Source: Pseudomonas violetae (lineage in GTDB: Bacteria > Pseudomonadota > Gammaproteobacteria > Pseudomonadales > Pseudomonadaceae). From it: a stretch of DNA of 64,000 nt. The stretch spans positions 124,001 through 188,000 of the forward strand of contig NZ_JAKNRW010000005.1 in the NCBI RefSeq assembly GCF_023072615.1, read 5' to 3'. Each line of letters begins with the position of its first letter. Position 1 is the first letter of the stretch. Below the pieces are notes generated by a model, which saw only the letters and a list, made by a program, of their open reading frames with translations, was not told the origin of the DNA and made no database searches. Positions 9,797 to 17,265 of the stretch are shown in pieces. The position numbers were made by a program, and so were the translations under genes.

Positions 9797-10735
9797 ATGT
9801 ATCTGGTGTGTGGCGAAGCGCTGTTCGATTTTTTCAGTGAAGAGGACGCCAGCGGCCTGGCGTCCAAAGTGAATTTCAAGGCCATTGCCGGTGGCTCACC
9901 GTTCAATGTGGCGGTGGGATTACGCCGGCTGGGGGTAGAAGCCGGGCTGTTCACCGGCCTGTCAAGCGATTACCTGGGTAAACGCTTGCAGCAGGTGTTA
10001 CAGGACGAAGGCGTGTGTACGGATTTCCTGGTGGAGTTCTCTGCGCCGACCACCCTGGCGATGGTTGCTGTGGGCGCTGATGGCTCGCCGCAATACAGTT
10101 TCCGTGGCGAAGGTTGCGCGGACCGGCAATTGCGACTTGACCACCTTCCGGCCCTGCCCCCCCAGGTCCGCGGCCTGCATGTAGGCTCCTACTCGTTGGT
10201 GGTGCAGCCGGTCGCCGATACCCTGTTGGCATTGGTGCGCAGGGAAAGCGGCAAGCGCTTGATCAGCCTCGATCCTAATGTGCGGCTTAATCCAGAGCCG
10301 AACATCGAGCTGTGGCGCTCGCGAGTGACGACGCTGGTCGAATATGCCGACCTAATCAAAGTCAGCGACGAGGACCTGAGCCTGTTGTATCCCGAACAGG
10401 AACCGCAGCGGGTGATCGAGGGTTGGCTGGAGCATCGCTGTCAGTTGGTGTTCCTGACCCGCGGTGGCGAGGGCGCGGCGGTGTTCAGTCGTCGCCATGG
10501 GTCTTGGGCGGTACCGGCCTGTGTCGTAGAGATGGCCGATACCGTCGGTGCGGGCGACACTTTCCAGGCTGCGTTAATCGCCTGGTTGACAGAGCAGCAG
10601 CTGGATTCGGTGCCTGGGTTGCAGCAGTTGGGGCGCGAGCAGATTGATGTAATGCTGAGGTTCGCTGTGCGGGCAGCGGCGCTGACGTGCGGCAAGACTG
10701 GGCCGGATTTGCCGTATCGACATCAGCTGCAATAG
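9797..10735 (+). CDS. mtlZ: Fructokinase MtlZ
   Basis: A 312-residue PfkB/ribokinase-family sugar kinase. The family features are the N-terminal GGSPFNVAVGLRRLG sugar-binding motif and the C-terminal ADTVGAGDTFQAAL block with the anion hole and catalytic Asp. It phosphorylates the fructose produced by MtlD to fructose-6-phosphate. GAAGAG lies upstream of the ATG, 13 nt after mtlY. It is the last gene of the mtl operon, and no convincing intrinsic terminator was found right after it. Confidence 0.93.
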   Translation: MYLVCGEALFDFFSEEDASGLASKVNFKAIAGGSPFNVAVGLRRLGVEAGLFTGLSSDYLGKRLQQVLQDEGVCTDFLVEFSAPTTLAMVAVGADGSPQYSFRGEGCADRQLRLDHLPALPPQVRGLHVGSYSLVVQPVADTLLALVRRESGKRLISLDPNVRLNPEPNIELWRSRVTTLVEYADLIKVSDEDLSLLYPEQEPQRVIEGWLEHRCQLVFLTRGGEGAAVFSRRHGSWAVPACVVEMADTVGAGDTFQAALIAWLTEQQLDSVPGLQQLGREQIDVMLRFAVRAAALTCGKTGPDLPYRHQLQ

Positions 10736-10785
10736 CGCTGACGTTGAGATTTTTCGGCCCCAGCCGACAGGTGGTATTCAGTGAG

Positions 10786-10802
10786 GTTAACCATCTCTTA
10801 AC
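10786..10802 (+). promoter_or_regulatory. Candidate OmpR/PmrA-type response-regulator box
   Basis: GTTAAC (10786-10791) and CTTAAC (10797-10802) are direct half-sites separated by exactly 5 nt, the layout of PmrA-class boxes (TTAA-N5-CTTAA). It lies about 115 nt before the DUF2790 gene. Which regulator would bind cannot be told from the window. Confidence 0.35.
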
Positions 10803-10915
10803 AGCGCGGTCAAAGACTGTGCTGGACCGCACGCCTGCAGGCTTGCCTGACAGCCCAGTGCGGCACGTTCGATCTTGAGGGTCGAGCTGACTTCCGTCTG
10901 CGCTGGAGTACATTC

Positions 10916-11182
10916 ATGAAGACTCAAACGATATTGCTTACCTCCGCCCTTGCCAGCATTTCCTGGGCAGGAATCGCCCAGGCCAATGACACCAACACCA
11001 CTCAAGCGGTGCCTTATCATTATGGAATGCCGCTGCATATCGCCAAGGTGGTCTCCCTGACCGAGCCTTCGACAATGGACTGCAAAGTGATCACGGCTGA
11101 AATGACATACATTGACCACTCCGGCCAACCTGCGCAAATCACCTATCGTAAATTATCGGATGCCTGCAGCCTGCAGAACTGA
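10916..11182 (+). CDS. DUF2790 family small secreted protein
   Basis: An 88-residue protein of a Pseudomonas-specific family of unknown function. A signal peptide covers residues 1-23 (LLTSALASISWAGIAQA/ND). The mature part contains the family pattern PYHYGMPLHIAKVVSLTE, a Cys near residue 52 and another near the C-terminus (SDACSLQN), compatible with one periplasmic disulphide. GCTGGAGTACATTC precedes the ATG. It is monocistronic, with a strong hairpin directly downstream. Its relatives are often controlled by envelope- or metal-sensing two-component systems, and a PmrA-like box lies upstream. Confidence 0.85.
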   Translation: MKTQTILLTSALASISWAGIAQANDTNTTQAVPYHYGMPLHIAKVVSLTEPSTMDCKVITAEMTYIDHSGQPAQITYRKLSDACSLQN

Positions 11183-11188
11183 AGATAC

Positions 11189-11218
11189 AGGGCCTGGTCT
11201 GTTTTCGGACCAGGCCCT
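11189..11218. terminator. Bidirectional intrinsic terminator
   Basis: AGGGCCTGGTC (11189-11199) pairs perfectly over 11 bp with GACCAGGCCCT (11208-11218) around an 8-nt loop. It sits between the convergent DUF2790 and DUF1652 genes, 7 nt past the first stop codon. T-rich tracts are short, so efficiency is uncertain. Confidence 0.7.
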
Positions 11219-11229
11219 TAAGCAAGGCA

Positions 11230-11514
11230 TCAGATCGTCGGCACTTGGAAGGTTTTACGGTCCGGGTGCAGCGTTTGCTTGTGTGATTGATGGTCGATAT
11301 CCGAACGTAAGCCGGCAATCAATTCGCTGATCTCCCGGCGGCCGTTGAGGTGACTGGCATCTATGCCCGATTTCACTAAATCGACCTGATCCGTGACGCC
11401 ATCGGAGAACACTTTTATGGTCATGGAAAGGTCTGGAGTCAACGTGCATAAACAGCGTTTAGGCAGAAAACTGCTTTCAATGATATTGCGAAGTTCCAAA
11501 GCAGAAAGAAACAT
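11230..11514 (-). CDS. DUF1652 family protein
   Basis: A 94-residue Pseudomonas protein. Its N-terminal half matches the DUF1652 pattern (LSALELRNIIESSFLPKRCLCTLTPDLSMTI): a helix containing ELRNIIE, then a Cys-x-Cys strand. The rest (DASHLNGRREISELIAGLR) is predicted helical. AGGAGAGGG precedes the ATG at 11514. Function is unknown. It is convergent with the DUF2790 gene across a shared terminator. Confidence 0.85.
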   Translation of the reverse strand: MFLSALELRNIIESSFLPKRCLCTLTPDLSMTIKVFSDGVTDQVDLVKSGIDASHLNGRREISELIAGLRSDIDHQSHKQTLHPDRKTFQVPTI

Positions 11515-11947
11515 GGCGACCCTCTCCTTTTGTCAGATTGCCAACGAACATCAGGCGCTGACTCAATAAACTGCGCGGTCAGCTTAAGACCATCTACAGC
11601 ATAAATCATGCCTCTGATTTCGCCGCGCAGCTCATCGGTAAATCAACGTGTTAGCAAAACGGAGAGCGACAGGCGTCATGCAATTTGCAAGAAGCGGTCC
11701 GCGCGCTCCGGCAAATTGCAACCTGCTCTACTCGTTTGGGCATCATGGGCTATCTGACCATTAATTCGACCGCCGGGCTGATCGCTCCGGCCAGTCTAAA
11801 AAAGACTTCGTCCTGGGGTAGTGGATGGTTTTATGCAGCGTTACAACAGCAAACCGGCGGTCGAACTCTATGTGCCCCAGGACATAGGGGCTCACGGACG
11901 TGTTTGGGCGGTATTGAGCAAGGTCGAGACGGCCATTGCCCAGCAGT
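11515..11947. other. Intergenic region with a 10-bp inverted repeat, no supported gene
   Basis: About 430 nt without a convincing gene. It contains a perfect inverted repeat, TGCAATTTGC (11679-11688) and GCAAATTGCA (11711-11720), separated by a 22-nt GC-rich spacer. It ends at an octanucleotide tandem array. Open frames here (for example plus-strand 11821-12069) run into the repeat array and resemble no family I know. Confidence 0.5.
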
Positions 11948-12019
11948 GCCGTCATGCAGTCATGCCGTCATGCAGTCATGCAGTCATGCCGTCATGCCGT
12001 CATGCCGTCATGCAGTCAC
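11948..12019. repeat. Octanucleotide tandem repeat array
   Basis: Nine consecutive 8-bp units of GC(C/A)GTCAT, five with C and four with A at the third base; the last unit ends in C. The array overlaps the 3' end of the minus-strand threonine dehydratase gene, whose TGA stop lies in the eighth unit. The unit length is not a multiple of three, so copy-number change shifts frame, although TGA appears in every frame of the array. Confidence 0.9.
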
Positions 12020-13021
12020 GCTGCTGGATGCGGCGCGCTCAGCCACGTGGCGCAGGCGGTCAAAGTTGATGTTGGCGCCCGAGTCGATTGCCACCAGGGT
12101 CTGGCCACGAGCCTGGGTGCGAGCTACATACTTCTTGATGCCAGCCACGGCTAACGCGCCGGAAGGTTCGGTGATCGAGCGGGTATCGTCGTAGATGTTC
12201 TTGATCGCGGAGCACAACTCGTCATTGCTGACAGTCAGCATTTCGTCAACGCCAAATCGACATACCTCAAAACCGTAAGCGCCTATCTGCGCTACCGCAA
12301 CGCCATCGGCGAAGGTGCCGACGCTCGGCAGCACCACGCGCTCATCGGCCTCTAACGCTGCCGACAAGGACGCGGAGTGTTCGGACTCCACACCGATGAT
12401 GCGCACTTCAGGTCGCAGGTATTTGACGTACGCGGCGATGCCGGCGATCAGCCCGCCACCACCCACCGGTACGAAGATCGCGTCGAGGGGGCCGGGATGC
12501 TGGCGCAGGATCTCCATGGCGACGGTGCCTTGCCCTGCGATCACGTCCGGGTCGTCGAAAGGCGAAACAAAGGTGCGGCCGGTGCGCCCCGCCAGGTCCA
12601 GGGCGTATCCCAGGGCAAATGGAAAACTCTCCCCATGCAGCACGGCCTCGGCGCCACGGCTGCGCACTCCCAGTACCTTGAGTTCCGGCGTGGTGGCGGG
12701 CATGACGATGGTTGCGGCGATCCCCAGTTCACGCGCAGCCAGCGCAACGCCTTGTGCATGATTGCCGGCCGACGCGCTGATCACTCCGCGCGCTTTTTGC
12801 TCATCGCTCAATTGCACCAGCTTGTTGTAGGCACCGCGGATCTTGAAGGAAAACGTCGGCTGCAGGTCCTCGCGTTTCAGCAGGATTTGGTTACCCAGGG
12901 CTTCGGAAAGAGCTGGCGCTGGTTGCAGCGGCGTACGGACTGCCAGTTCGTAGACCGGCGCGGCGAGGATCTTTTTGACGTAGTGCGCGAGCAGAGTTTG
13001 CTGGCTGGGTGTGTAGGTCAT
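12008..13021 (-). CDS. Threonine/serine dehydratase, catalytic domain only
   Basis: A 337-residue PLP-dependent fold-type II enzyme (IlvA-like). It would deaminate threonine to 2-oxobutyrate for isoleucine synthesis or catabolism. The PLP-binding lysine is in FSFKIRGAYN, the substrate loop is SASAGNHAQGVA, and the phosphate-binding glycine loop is VPVGGGGLIAGIA. The body is close to the long biosynthetic enzymes of about 500 residues. This one stops right after NFDRLRHVAERA, where those enzymes continue into two ACT-like regulatory domains, so feedback control by isoleucine should be absent. Its final codons and stop lie inside the octamer array. It could be a natural short isoform or a truncated gene. 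Confidence 0.85.
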   Translation of the reverse strand: MTYTPSQQTLLAHYVKKILAAPVYELAVRTPLQPAPALSEALGNQILLKREDLQPTFSFKIRGAYNKLVQLSDEQKARGVISASAGNHAQGVALAARELGIAATIVMPATTPELKVLGVRSRGAEAVLHGESFPFALGYALDLAGRTGRTFVSPFDDPDVIAGQGTVAMEILRQHPGPLDAIFVPVGGGGLIAGIAAYVKYLRPEVRIIGVESEHSASLSAALEADERVVLPSVGTFADGVAVAQIGAYGFEVCRFGVDEMLTVSNDELCSAIKNIYDDTRSITEPSGALAVAGIKKYVARTQARGQTLVAIDSGANINFDRLRHVAERAASSSVTA

Positions 13022-13082
13022 TTTCGTCTCCAGTGGTATCCGGGTAGGAGCTGCCGTAACGGCTTCAACCCAGGAGACAGAA

Positions 13083-13228
13083 AGTAAAAACCCGCCTCGA
13101 GGGCGGGTTGGGTGCTGCAGTCGTGAGCTAGCCCGCCAAATAAGGAATGGCGGTAATAATGCTTGGCTGGCAGCGCAAAACGTTGAAAGTCATCAGCAGA
13201 AATTAGCTGGCGGTTGATGGCAAGTCAA
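13083..13228 (-). promoter_or_regulatory. Candidate attenuator leader or small RNA upstream of threonine dehydratase
   Basis: On the minus strand, TTGACT (13228-13223) and TAATTT (13205-13200) are 17 nt apart as a possible promoter. A 21-codon frame starting at ATG 13193 and ending at TAG 13128 includes Ser-Ile-Ile-Thr-Ala-Ile. A GC-rich hairpin follows (AACCCGCC/GGCGGGTT, 13089-13109) with a run of five T. This order, short Ile/Thr-containing frame then terminator then dehydratase gene, fits transcription attenuation. The frame lacks a Shine-Dalgarno sequence and would be nearly leaderless, so a roughly 110-nt small RNA is an equal alternative. Confidence 0.4.
13089..13109 (-). terminator. 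Intrinsic terminator/attenuator hairpin
   Basis: AACCCGCC (13089-13096) and GGCGGGTT (13102-13109) form an 8-bp stem with a 5-nt loop. On the minus strand the stem is followed by five T. It lies about 70 nt upstream of the threonine dehydratase start and about 180 nt beyond the upstream gene. Confidence 0.7.
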
Positions 13229-13286
13229 TGGCCAATTACGCGCGGCCGTTACAGGCTTGGGCTCAACCCCCAGAGTGTGGGCGCAG

Positions 13287-14438
13287 CTATTTCAACCCAA
13301 CCTTATACAACACGCCATCGCTCTCATCCGTCAGCACGTACAAGTAGCCGTCGGGTCCCTGCCGCACATCGCGAATACGCTTGTTGAGCTCGCCCATCAA
13401 GCGTTCCTCATGCACCACCTTGTCCCCATGGAACTGCAGGCGTATCAGTTCCTGGCTGACCAGTGCTCCCAGGAACACATTGTGTTGCCACACCTTGAAT
13501 CGATCAGCATCATAAAATGCCATGCCGCTCAGCCCCGGGGACTTTTCCCATACATGATGCGGTCCTACGGTGCCTTCGGCGGTCTTGCCGGAGGCTTCCG
13601 GAATGGGTTGGCCTGAATAGTTGATGCCATGGGTGGCGAGCGGCCAACCGTAGTTCTTGCCGCGCTCGATGACGTTGAGTTCGTCACCACCGCGGGGGCC
13701 ATGTTCTGTTTCCCACAGTACGCCCGTCCACGGGTTCAGCGCCGCACCCTGGGGATTGCGCTGGCCATAGGACCAGATTTCCGGGCGCACGCCACTCTGC
13801 CCGACAAAAGGGTTGTCATCCGGCACCCGGCCATCCGGATAGACCCTGACCACCTTGCCCTGCAGTTTGTCGAGATCCTGGGCGGTTGGCCTGTCGTTGT
13901 TTTCACCCAGGGTGATGAACAGATAGCCGTCGCGGTCGAACACCAGGCGTGAGCCGAAGTGATTACCGACCGAGAGCTTGGGTTCCTGGCGGAAGATTAC
14001 CTTGAAGTTTTTCAGGCTCTTCAAATCTGCCGACAATTGCCCGCGGCCCACCGCCGTACCGGCCTTGTCCCCCTTGCCCCCACCTTCGGCGTAAGACAGA
14101 TAGACCGTGCGGTCCTGCTTGAAGTCCGGGGACAGCACCACATCCAGCAAACCGCCCTGCCCCTTGGCCCACACAGCGGGCACGCCGCCGATAGGCGCCG
14201 ACAGTTTTCCATCGACATTGACCAACCGCAGGTTACCCGGGCGCTCGGTTACCAGCATACCCTGGCGGTCTGGCAGAAATGCCAGGGCCCAGGGATGATC
14301 CAGCCCTTGAGTGAGGGTCGTGACTTCAAGCGTGCCCTGCTCGCTCTTCAATTCCTGGACAGTGGCCGCGATGGCGGTGGGTGCAGTAGTAAACAGGACA
14401 CTGGCGCAGAAGGTGGCCAGGAGGGATTTTCTCAACAT
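13287..14438 (-). CDS. PQQ-dependent aldose sugar dehydrogenase (glucose/sorbosone dehydrogenase family)
   Basis: A 383-residue periplasmic six-bladed beta-propeller quinoprotein of the YliI/Asd type. The signal peptide covers about residues 1-25 (LLATFCASVLFTTAPTAIA). Family motifs are LDHPWALAFLPDRQGMLVTERPG, GNHFGSRLVFDRDGYLFITLGE, YGQRNPQGAALNPWTG, WETEHGPRGGDELN and GKNYGWPLATHG. It would oxidise aldoses to lactones using PQQ and calcium. The start at 14438 is preferred because AAGGAA lies 6 nt upstream; a TTG two codons earlier is also in frame. It is unlinked to obvious partners. Confidence 0.88.
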   Translation of the reverse strand: MLRKSLLATFCASVLFTTAPTAIAATVQELKSEQGTLEVTTLTQGLDHPWALAFLPDRQGMLVTERPGNLRLVNVDGKLSAPIGGVPAVWAKGQGGLLDVVLSPDFKQDRTVYLSYAEGGGKGDKAGTAVGRGQLSADLKSLKNFKVIFRQEPKLSVGNHFGSRLVFDRDGYLFITLGENNDRPTAQDLDKLQGKVVRVYPDGRVPDDNPFVGQSGVRPEIWSYGQRNPQGAALNPWTGVLWETEHGPRGGDELNVIERGKNYGWPLATHGINYSGQPIPEASGKTAEGTVGPHHVWEKSPGLSGMAFYDADRFKVWQHNVFLGALVSQELIRLQFHGDKVVHEERLMGELNKRIRDVRQGPDGYLYVLTDESDGVLYKVGLK

Positions 14439-14476
14439 GCACAATTCCTTATGTCGTCAAATGGTCAGCCAGGCTG

Positions 14477-14827
14477 TCAGCGATTGCTGGTATCGCCCTC
14501 TCGATGCGGAGGGTTGGGTATAAACCTGGGCGGGCTGTCGGGCACAGGGCGAGTCTGCGGCGCACGATTGCCGATGCCGCCGTTGTCCAGGGTCGGTGGC
14601 CGGGGCACTGGAACGGTATTGGGCCCGCGTATGGCCGGCGCGCTGGGCTGCGTGCCTTGCAGGCTATTAGGGTTGGCCCGGCGGATCAGGCTGTTGTAGG
14701 GGTTGCTGGTTCTACCTGTGGGACTTTGCGCCAACAGCATCGACTCAGGAGGCGCTGCGGCCTGGACCTGATGGCTAAGCACGCCACTCAATGCCAGTGC
14801 GGTGGAGACCAGCACGAACCTGTTCAT
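14477..14827 (-). CDS. Secreted proline-rich hypothetical protein
   Basis: A 116-residue protein with a clear signal peptide (MNRFVLVSTALALSGVLSHQVQA/AA). The mature part is low-complexity and rich in Pro, Asn and Arg (PAIRGPNTVPVPRPP, PPRFIPNPPHREG) and has no cysteine. GAGGTTCACC lies upstream of the ATG at 14827. I do not recognise a domain; it may be an unstructured periplasmic or surface protein. It sits upstream of, and codirectional with, the aldose dehydrogenase gene with a gap of about 38 nt, so cotranscription is possible. Confidence 0.65.
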   Translation of the reverse strand: MNRFVLVSTALALSGVLSHQVQAAAPPESMLLAQSPTGRTSNPYNSLIRRANPNSLQGTQPSAPAIRGPNTVPVPRPPTLDNGGIGNRAPQTRPVPDSPPRFIPNPPHREGDTSNR

Positions 14828-15032
14828 TGGTGAACCTCTCGACGTCAGCGTAGATAGGGTCTTCGATACCACGCTACGCCGGGGGTTCTGTTTTGTTAAT
14901 CAAAACCTCGCGCCGAAGATGTAACACCAGTTGACCAATGTACCGCGCGGCCCTGGCGGGCCGGGCCACAGCTCGCTGAAACTTTTGTCCGACGATGCGG
15001 GTCACCTGATCATCACTCGCGAGTAGACGATA

Positions 15033-15887
15033 ATGGCACGGGCAATCTGGAAAGGCGCAATCAGTTTCGGGCTGGTGCATATCCCTGTGGCGCTGGTCTC
15101 GGCGACGTCTTCCCAAGGCGTTGATTTTGACTGGCTGGACAGTCGCAGCATGGAGCCTGTTGGGTATAAACGGGTGAACAAGGTCACCGGCAAGGAGGTG
15201 ACTAAAGAACACATTGTCAAAGGTGTGCAGTACGAAAAGGGCCGCTACGTAGTGCTCAGTGAAGATGAGATCAAGTCGGCACACCCACTCTCCACCCAGA
15301 CAATCGATATTTTTTCATTCGTCGACAGCGAGCAGATACCGCTGCAGAACATCGACACTCCCTACTATCTGGCGCCGGACAAGCGTGGCGGCAAGGTGTA
15401 TGCGCTGCTGCGTGAAACCCTGAGCAAAACCAATAAAGTTGCCCTGTGCCACGTGGTGCTGCATACCCGCCAGCATCTGGCGGCGCTGATGCCGCTGGAG
15501 TCGGCGTTGGTCCTGGTGATGCTGCGCTGGCCGGAAGAGGTGCACAGTCTCGATACCTTGGAACTGGGCAGCGAGGTCACCGAGCCGAAACTGGCCAAGG
15601 GCGAGCTCGACATGGCCAAGCGCCTGGTGCAGGACATGAGCGGCGACTGGTCGCCTGGAGACTATCGAGACAGTTTCGAGGACAAGATCATGGCGCTGGT
15701 TGAGAAGAAAGCCCATGAAGGAAAAATCGAGGATGTGGAGACGGCTACTGGCGCGCAAGCGCATAAAACGGCGGATGTTATTGATTTGACCGAGCTGCTT
15801 AAACGCAGTCTGGGTGGTAAGACTGCTGCCAAGCCTTCAGCAAAGCCGGCATCGGCGAAAAAAACTTCCAAGCGTTCCACCGGTTGA
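15033..15887 (+). CDS. ku: DNA end-binding protein Ku
   Basis: A 284-residue bacterial Ku. The N-terminal family start is ARAIWKGAISFGLVHIPVAL, followed by YKRVNKVTGKEVTKEHIVKG and the core DTPYYLAPDKRGGKVYALLRE. The C-terminal 30 residues are Lys/Ala/Ser-rich (KTAAKPSAKPASAKKTSKRS), the usual basic tail that aids DNA binding. It threads onto broken DNA ends and recruits LigD for non-homologous end joining. No ligD is in this window, so the partner must be elsewhere. It is monocistronic and convergent with lpxO across a REP-type hairpin. Confidence 0.95.
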   Translation: MARAIWKGAISFGLVHIPVALVSATSSQGVDFDWLDSRSMEPVGYKRVNKVTGKEVTKEHIVKGVQYEKGRYVVLSEDEIKSAHPLSTQTIDIFSFVDSEQIPLQNIDTPYYLAPDKRGGKVYALLRETLSKTNKVALCHVVLHTRQHLAALMPLESALVLVMLRWPEEVHSLDTLELGSEVTEPKLAKGELDMAKRLVQDMSGDWSPGDYRDSFEDKIMALVEKKAHEGKIEDVETATGAQAHKTADVIDLTELLKRSLGGKTAAKPSAKPASAKKTSKRSTG

Positions 15888-15912
15888 TGGCGTTTTCTTA
15901 ACATCTGCCCCC

Positions 15913-15940
15913 TGTAGGGGCGAGCAAGCACGCTCCTACA
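15913..15940. repeat. Single REP-type hairpin between ku and lpxO
   Basis: TGTAGGGGCG (15913-15922) pairs with CGCTCCTACA (15931-15940) with one G-T wobble. The sequence is a member of the Pseudomonas REP family. It lies between two convergent genes and may serve as a shared transcription end. Confidence 0.7.
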
Positions 15941-15953
15941 GAACACCCCATCA

Positions 15954-16865
15954 TCAGATCAACACAAAAACCGCCAGCAGCCCGCCAAATACCGCCCACT
16001 TTTCCAGATAATAGCGCTTACGGTTGCGCTTCTTGAGCGCCTTGCCGCGCAAGCGGATCCTGTAGATCCTGCCGAACAGCCGATTGATTCCACCCGTCTT
16101 GTCCCCTGCATCATTAGGCGCACCGGCAGCAGACATGACATGGCGGCTGAACCAGCCGTTGAACGCCGCCGCCCAGGGATATTTCATCGGCCGCTCGACA
16201 TCGCAAAACAGAATAATGCGATTTTGATCCGTGGTGTTTTCCGCGTAATGGATGAAGGTCTCATCGAACATCACCGGCTCACCGTCGCGCCAGTGGTAAT
16301 TCTCGCCATCGACATTGATATAGCAACCCGCATCGTTGGGCGTTTCCAGGCCTAGGTGATAACGGTAGGAACCGGCATAGGGATCACGATGGCGCACCAG
16401 TTTAGACCCCGCCGGCAGCTCGGCGAACATCGCCGCTTTGATCGAGCCAATACCCTGCACCAGTTCGGTCGTGCGCGGGCACAACTTCATCGCCGAGGGA
16501 TGACTGTCGCTGTACCACTTCAGGTAGAAACGTTTCCAGCCAGACTTGAAGAATGAGTTGAAACCGACATCATCAAATTCGCGGGAACGCTTTATCTCAC
16601 CTGCGCGAATCAGGTTCAGCCCTTCGGCGCGAATTTCCTCCCAATGCTCCTGCAGCGGCCGCAGGTCGGGGAAGTCTGCCGGATCAAGGTACGGCTTCTT
16701 GGGCATTTTCGAGAACAGGTAGAGGAAGCAGTTGAGTGGCGCGAGGAACGTCGAGTGGTCGCTCAGTTGTCGGCCCAGTTTGTGGCGCTCGCGACCGCGC
16801 AGGTGGACGTAAGTGATCGAGACTATATAAATGGCGGCAATGATGAGTTTCACGGAAATGGTCAC
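15954..16865 (-). CDS. lpxO: Lipid A 2-hydroxylase LpxO (aspartyl/asparaginyl beta-hydroxylase family)
   Basis: A 303-residue Fe(II)/2-oxoglutarate dioxygenase that adds a 2-hydroxyl to a secondary acyl chain of lipid A at the inner membrane. An N-terminal membrane anchor (LIIAAIYIVSITYVHLRG) is followed by the catalytic domain with the HxD motif in KLVRHRDPYAGSYRYHLGL, distal His in FDETFIHYAENTTDQNR, and the 2-oxoglutarate-binding Arg there. A basic C-terminal segment precedes a second hydrophobic stretch (WAVFGGLLAVFVLI). The GTG at 16865 is the longest start; a second GTG at 16853 also fits, and no strong ribosome site separates them. Confidence 0.92.
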   Translation of the reverse strand: MTISVKLIIAAIYIVSITYVHLRGRERHKLGRQLSDHSTFLAPLNCFLYLFSKMPKKPYLDPADFPDLRPLQEHWEEIRAEGLNLIRAGEIKRSREFDDVGFNSFFKSGWKRFYLKWYSDSHPSAMKLCPRTTELVQGIGSIKAAMFAELPAGSKLVRHRDPYAGSYRYHLGLETPNDAGCYINVDGENYHWRDGEPVMFDETFIHYAENTTDQNRIILFCDVERPMKYPWAAAFNGWFSRHVMSAAGAPNDAGDKTGGINRLFGRIYRIRLRGKALKKRNRKRYYLEKWAVFGGLLAVFVLI

Positions 16866-17265
16866 AAGTCAGGAGTGAACAAACAGCATCCAGGCCTGCC
16901 GGCATCAGGCAGAACTGGCATTTTAGTCACAGTTGATAACCACTGGTTAAGCCATATGTGTAAAAAACTGTCCGCTGATGCCGCCAAAGCACCCGTGTGG
17001 CCTCAATGCCCTATCGTTTAAGGTGCGAGACCAGTACAATCGCGGCCAAACATTACGCGCCCCCCTTGGTTGATAACGGGAAACAACTCCGTTTCAGCGC
17101 ACTTTGACTCGGGCCAAGCGCTCCATATGCTGCTGTCCACTTATTGCCAGATGGACCTTCCGCTTCTGACCGGGATGCATTTCCCGTGGTTTGAATATCG
17201 GAAACGGGTACTGAATCGGTACTGCCGCAACCCTAGCTACTCTGAATGCTTCGCAGGAAAAACCT
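16866..17265. other. Intergenic region between divergent lpxO and ybiT
   Basis: 400 nt with no gene I can support. It must hold promoters for both neighbours. The only clear symmetric element is TAACCACTGGTTA (16937-16949), a perfect 6+1+6 palindrome about 70 nt upstream of lpxO. No riboswitch or REP was seen. Confidence 0.5.

Noticed and set aside
11948..12019. CRISPR array
   Set aside because: Units are contiguous 8-mers without spacers, so this is a simple tandem repeat.
11685..12194. Plus-strand frames running through the octamer array, with peptide repeats such as SCSHAV
   Set aside because: The repeats give periodic peptides by chance, the frames overlap the dehydratase gene, and upstream parts match no family. 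A slippage-controlled surface peptide was considered, but nothing supports it.
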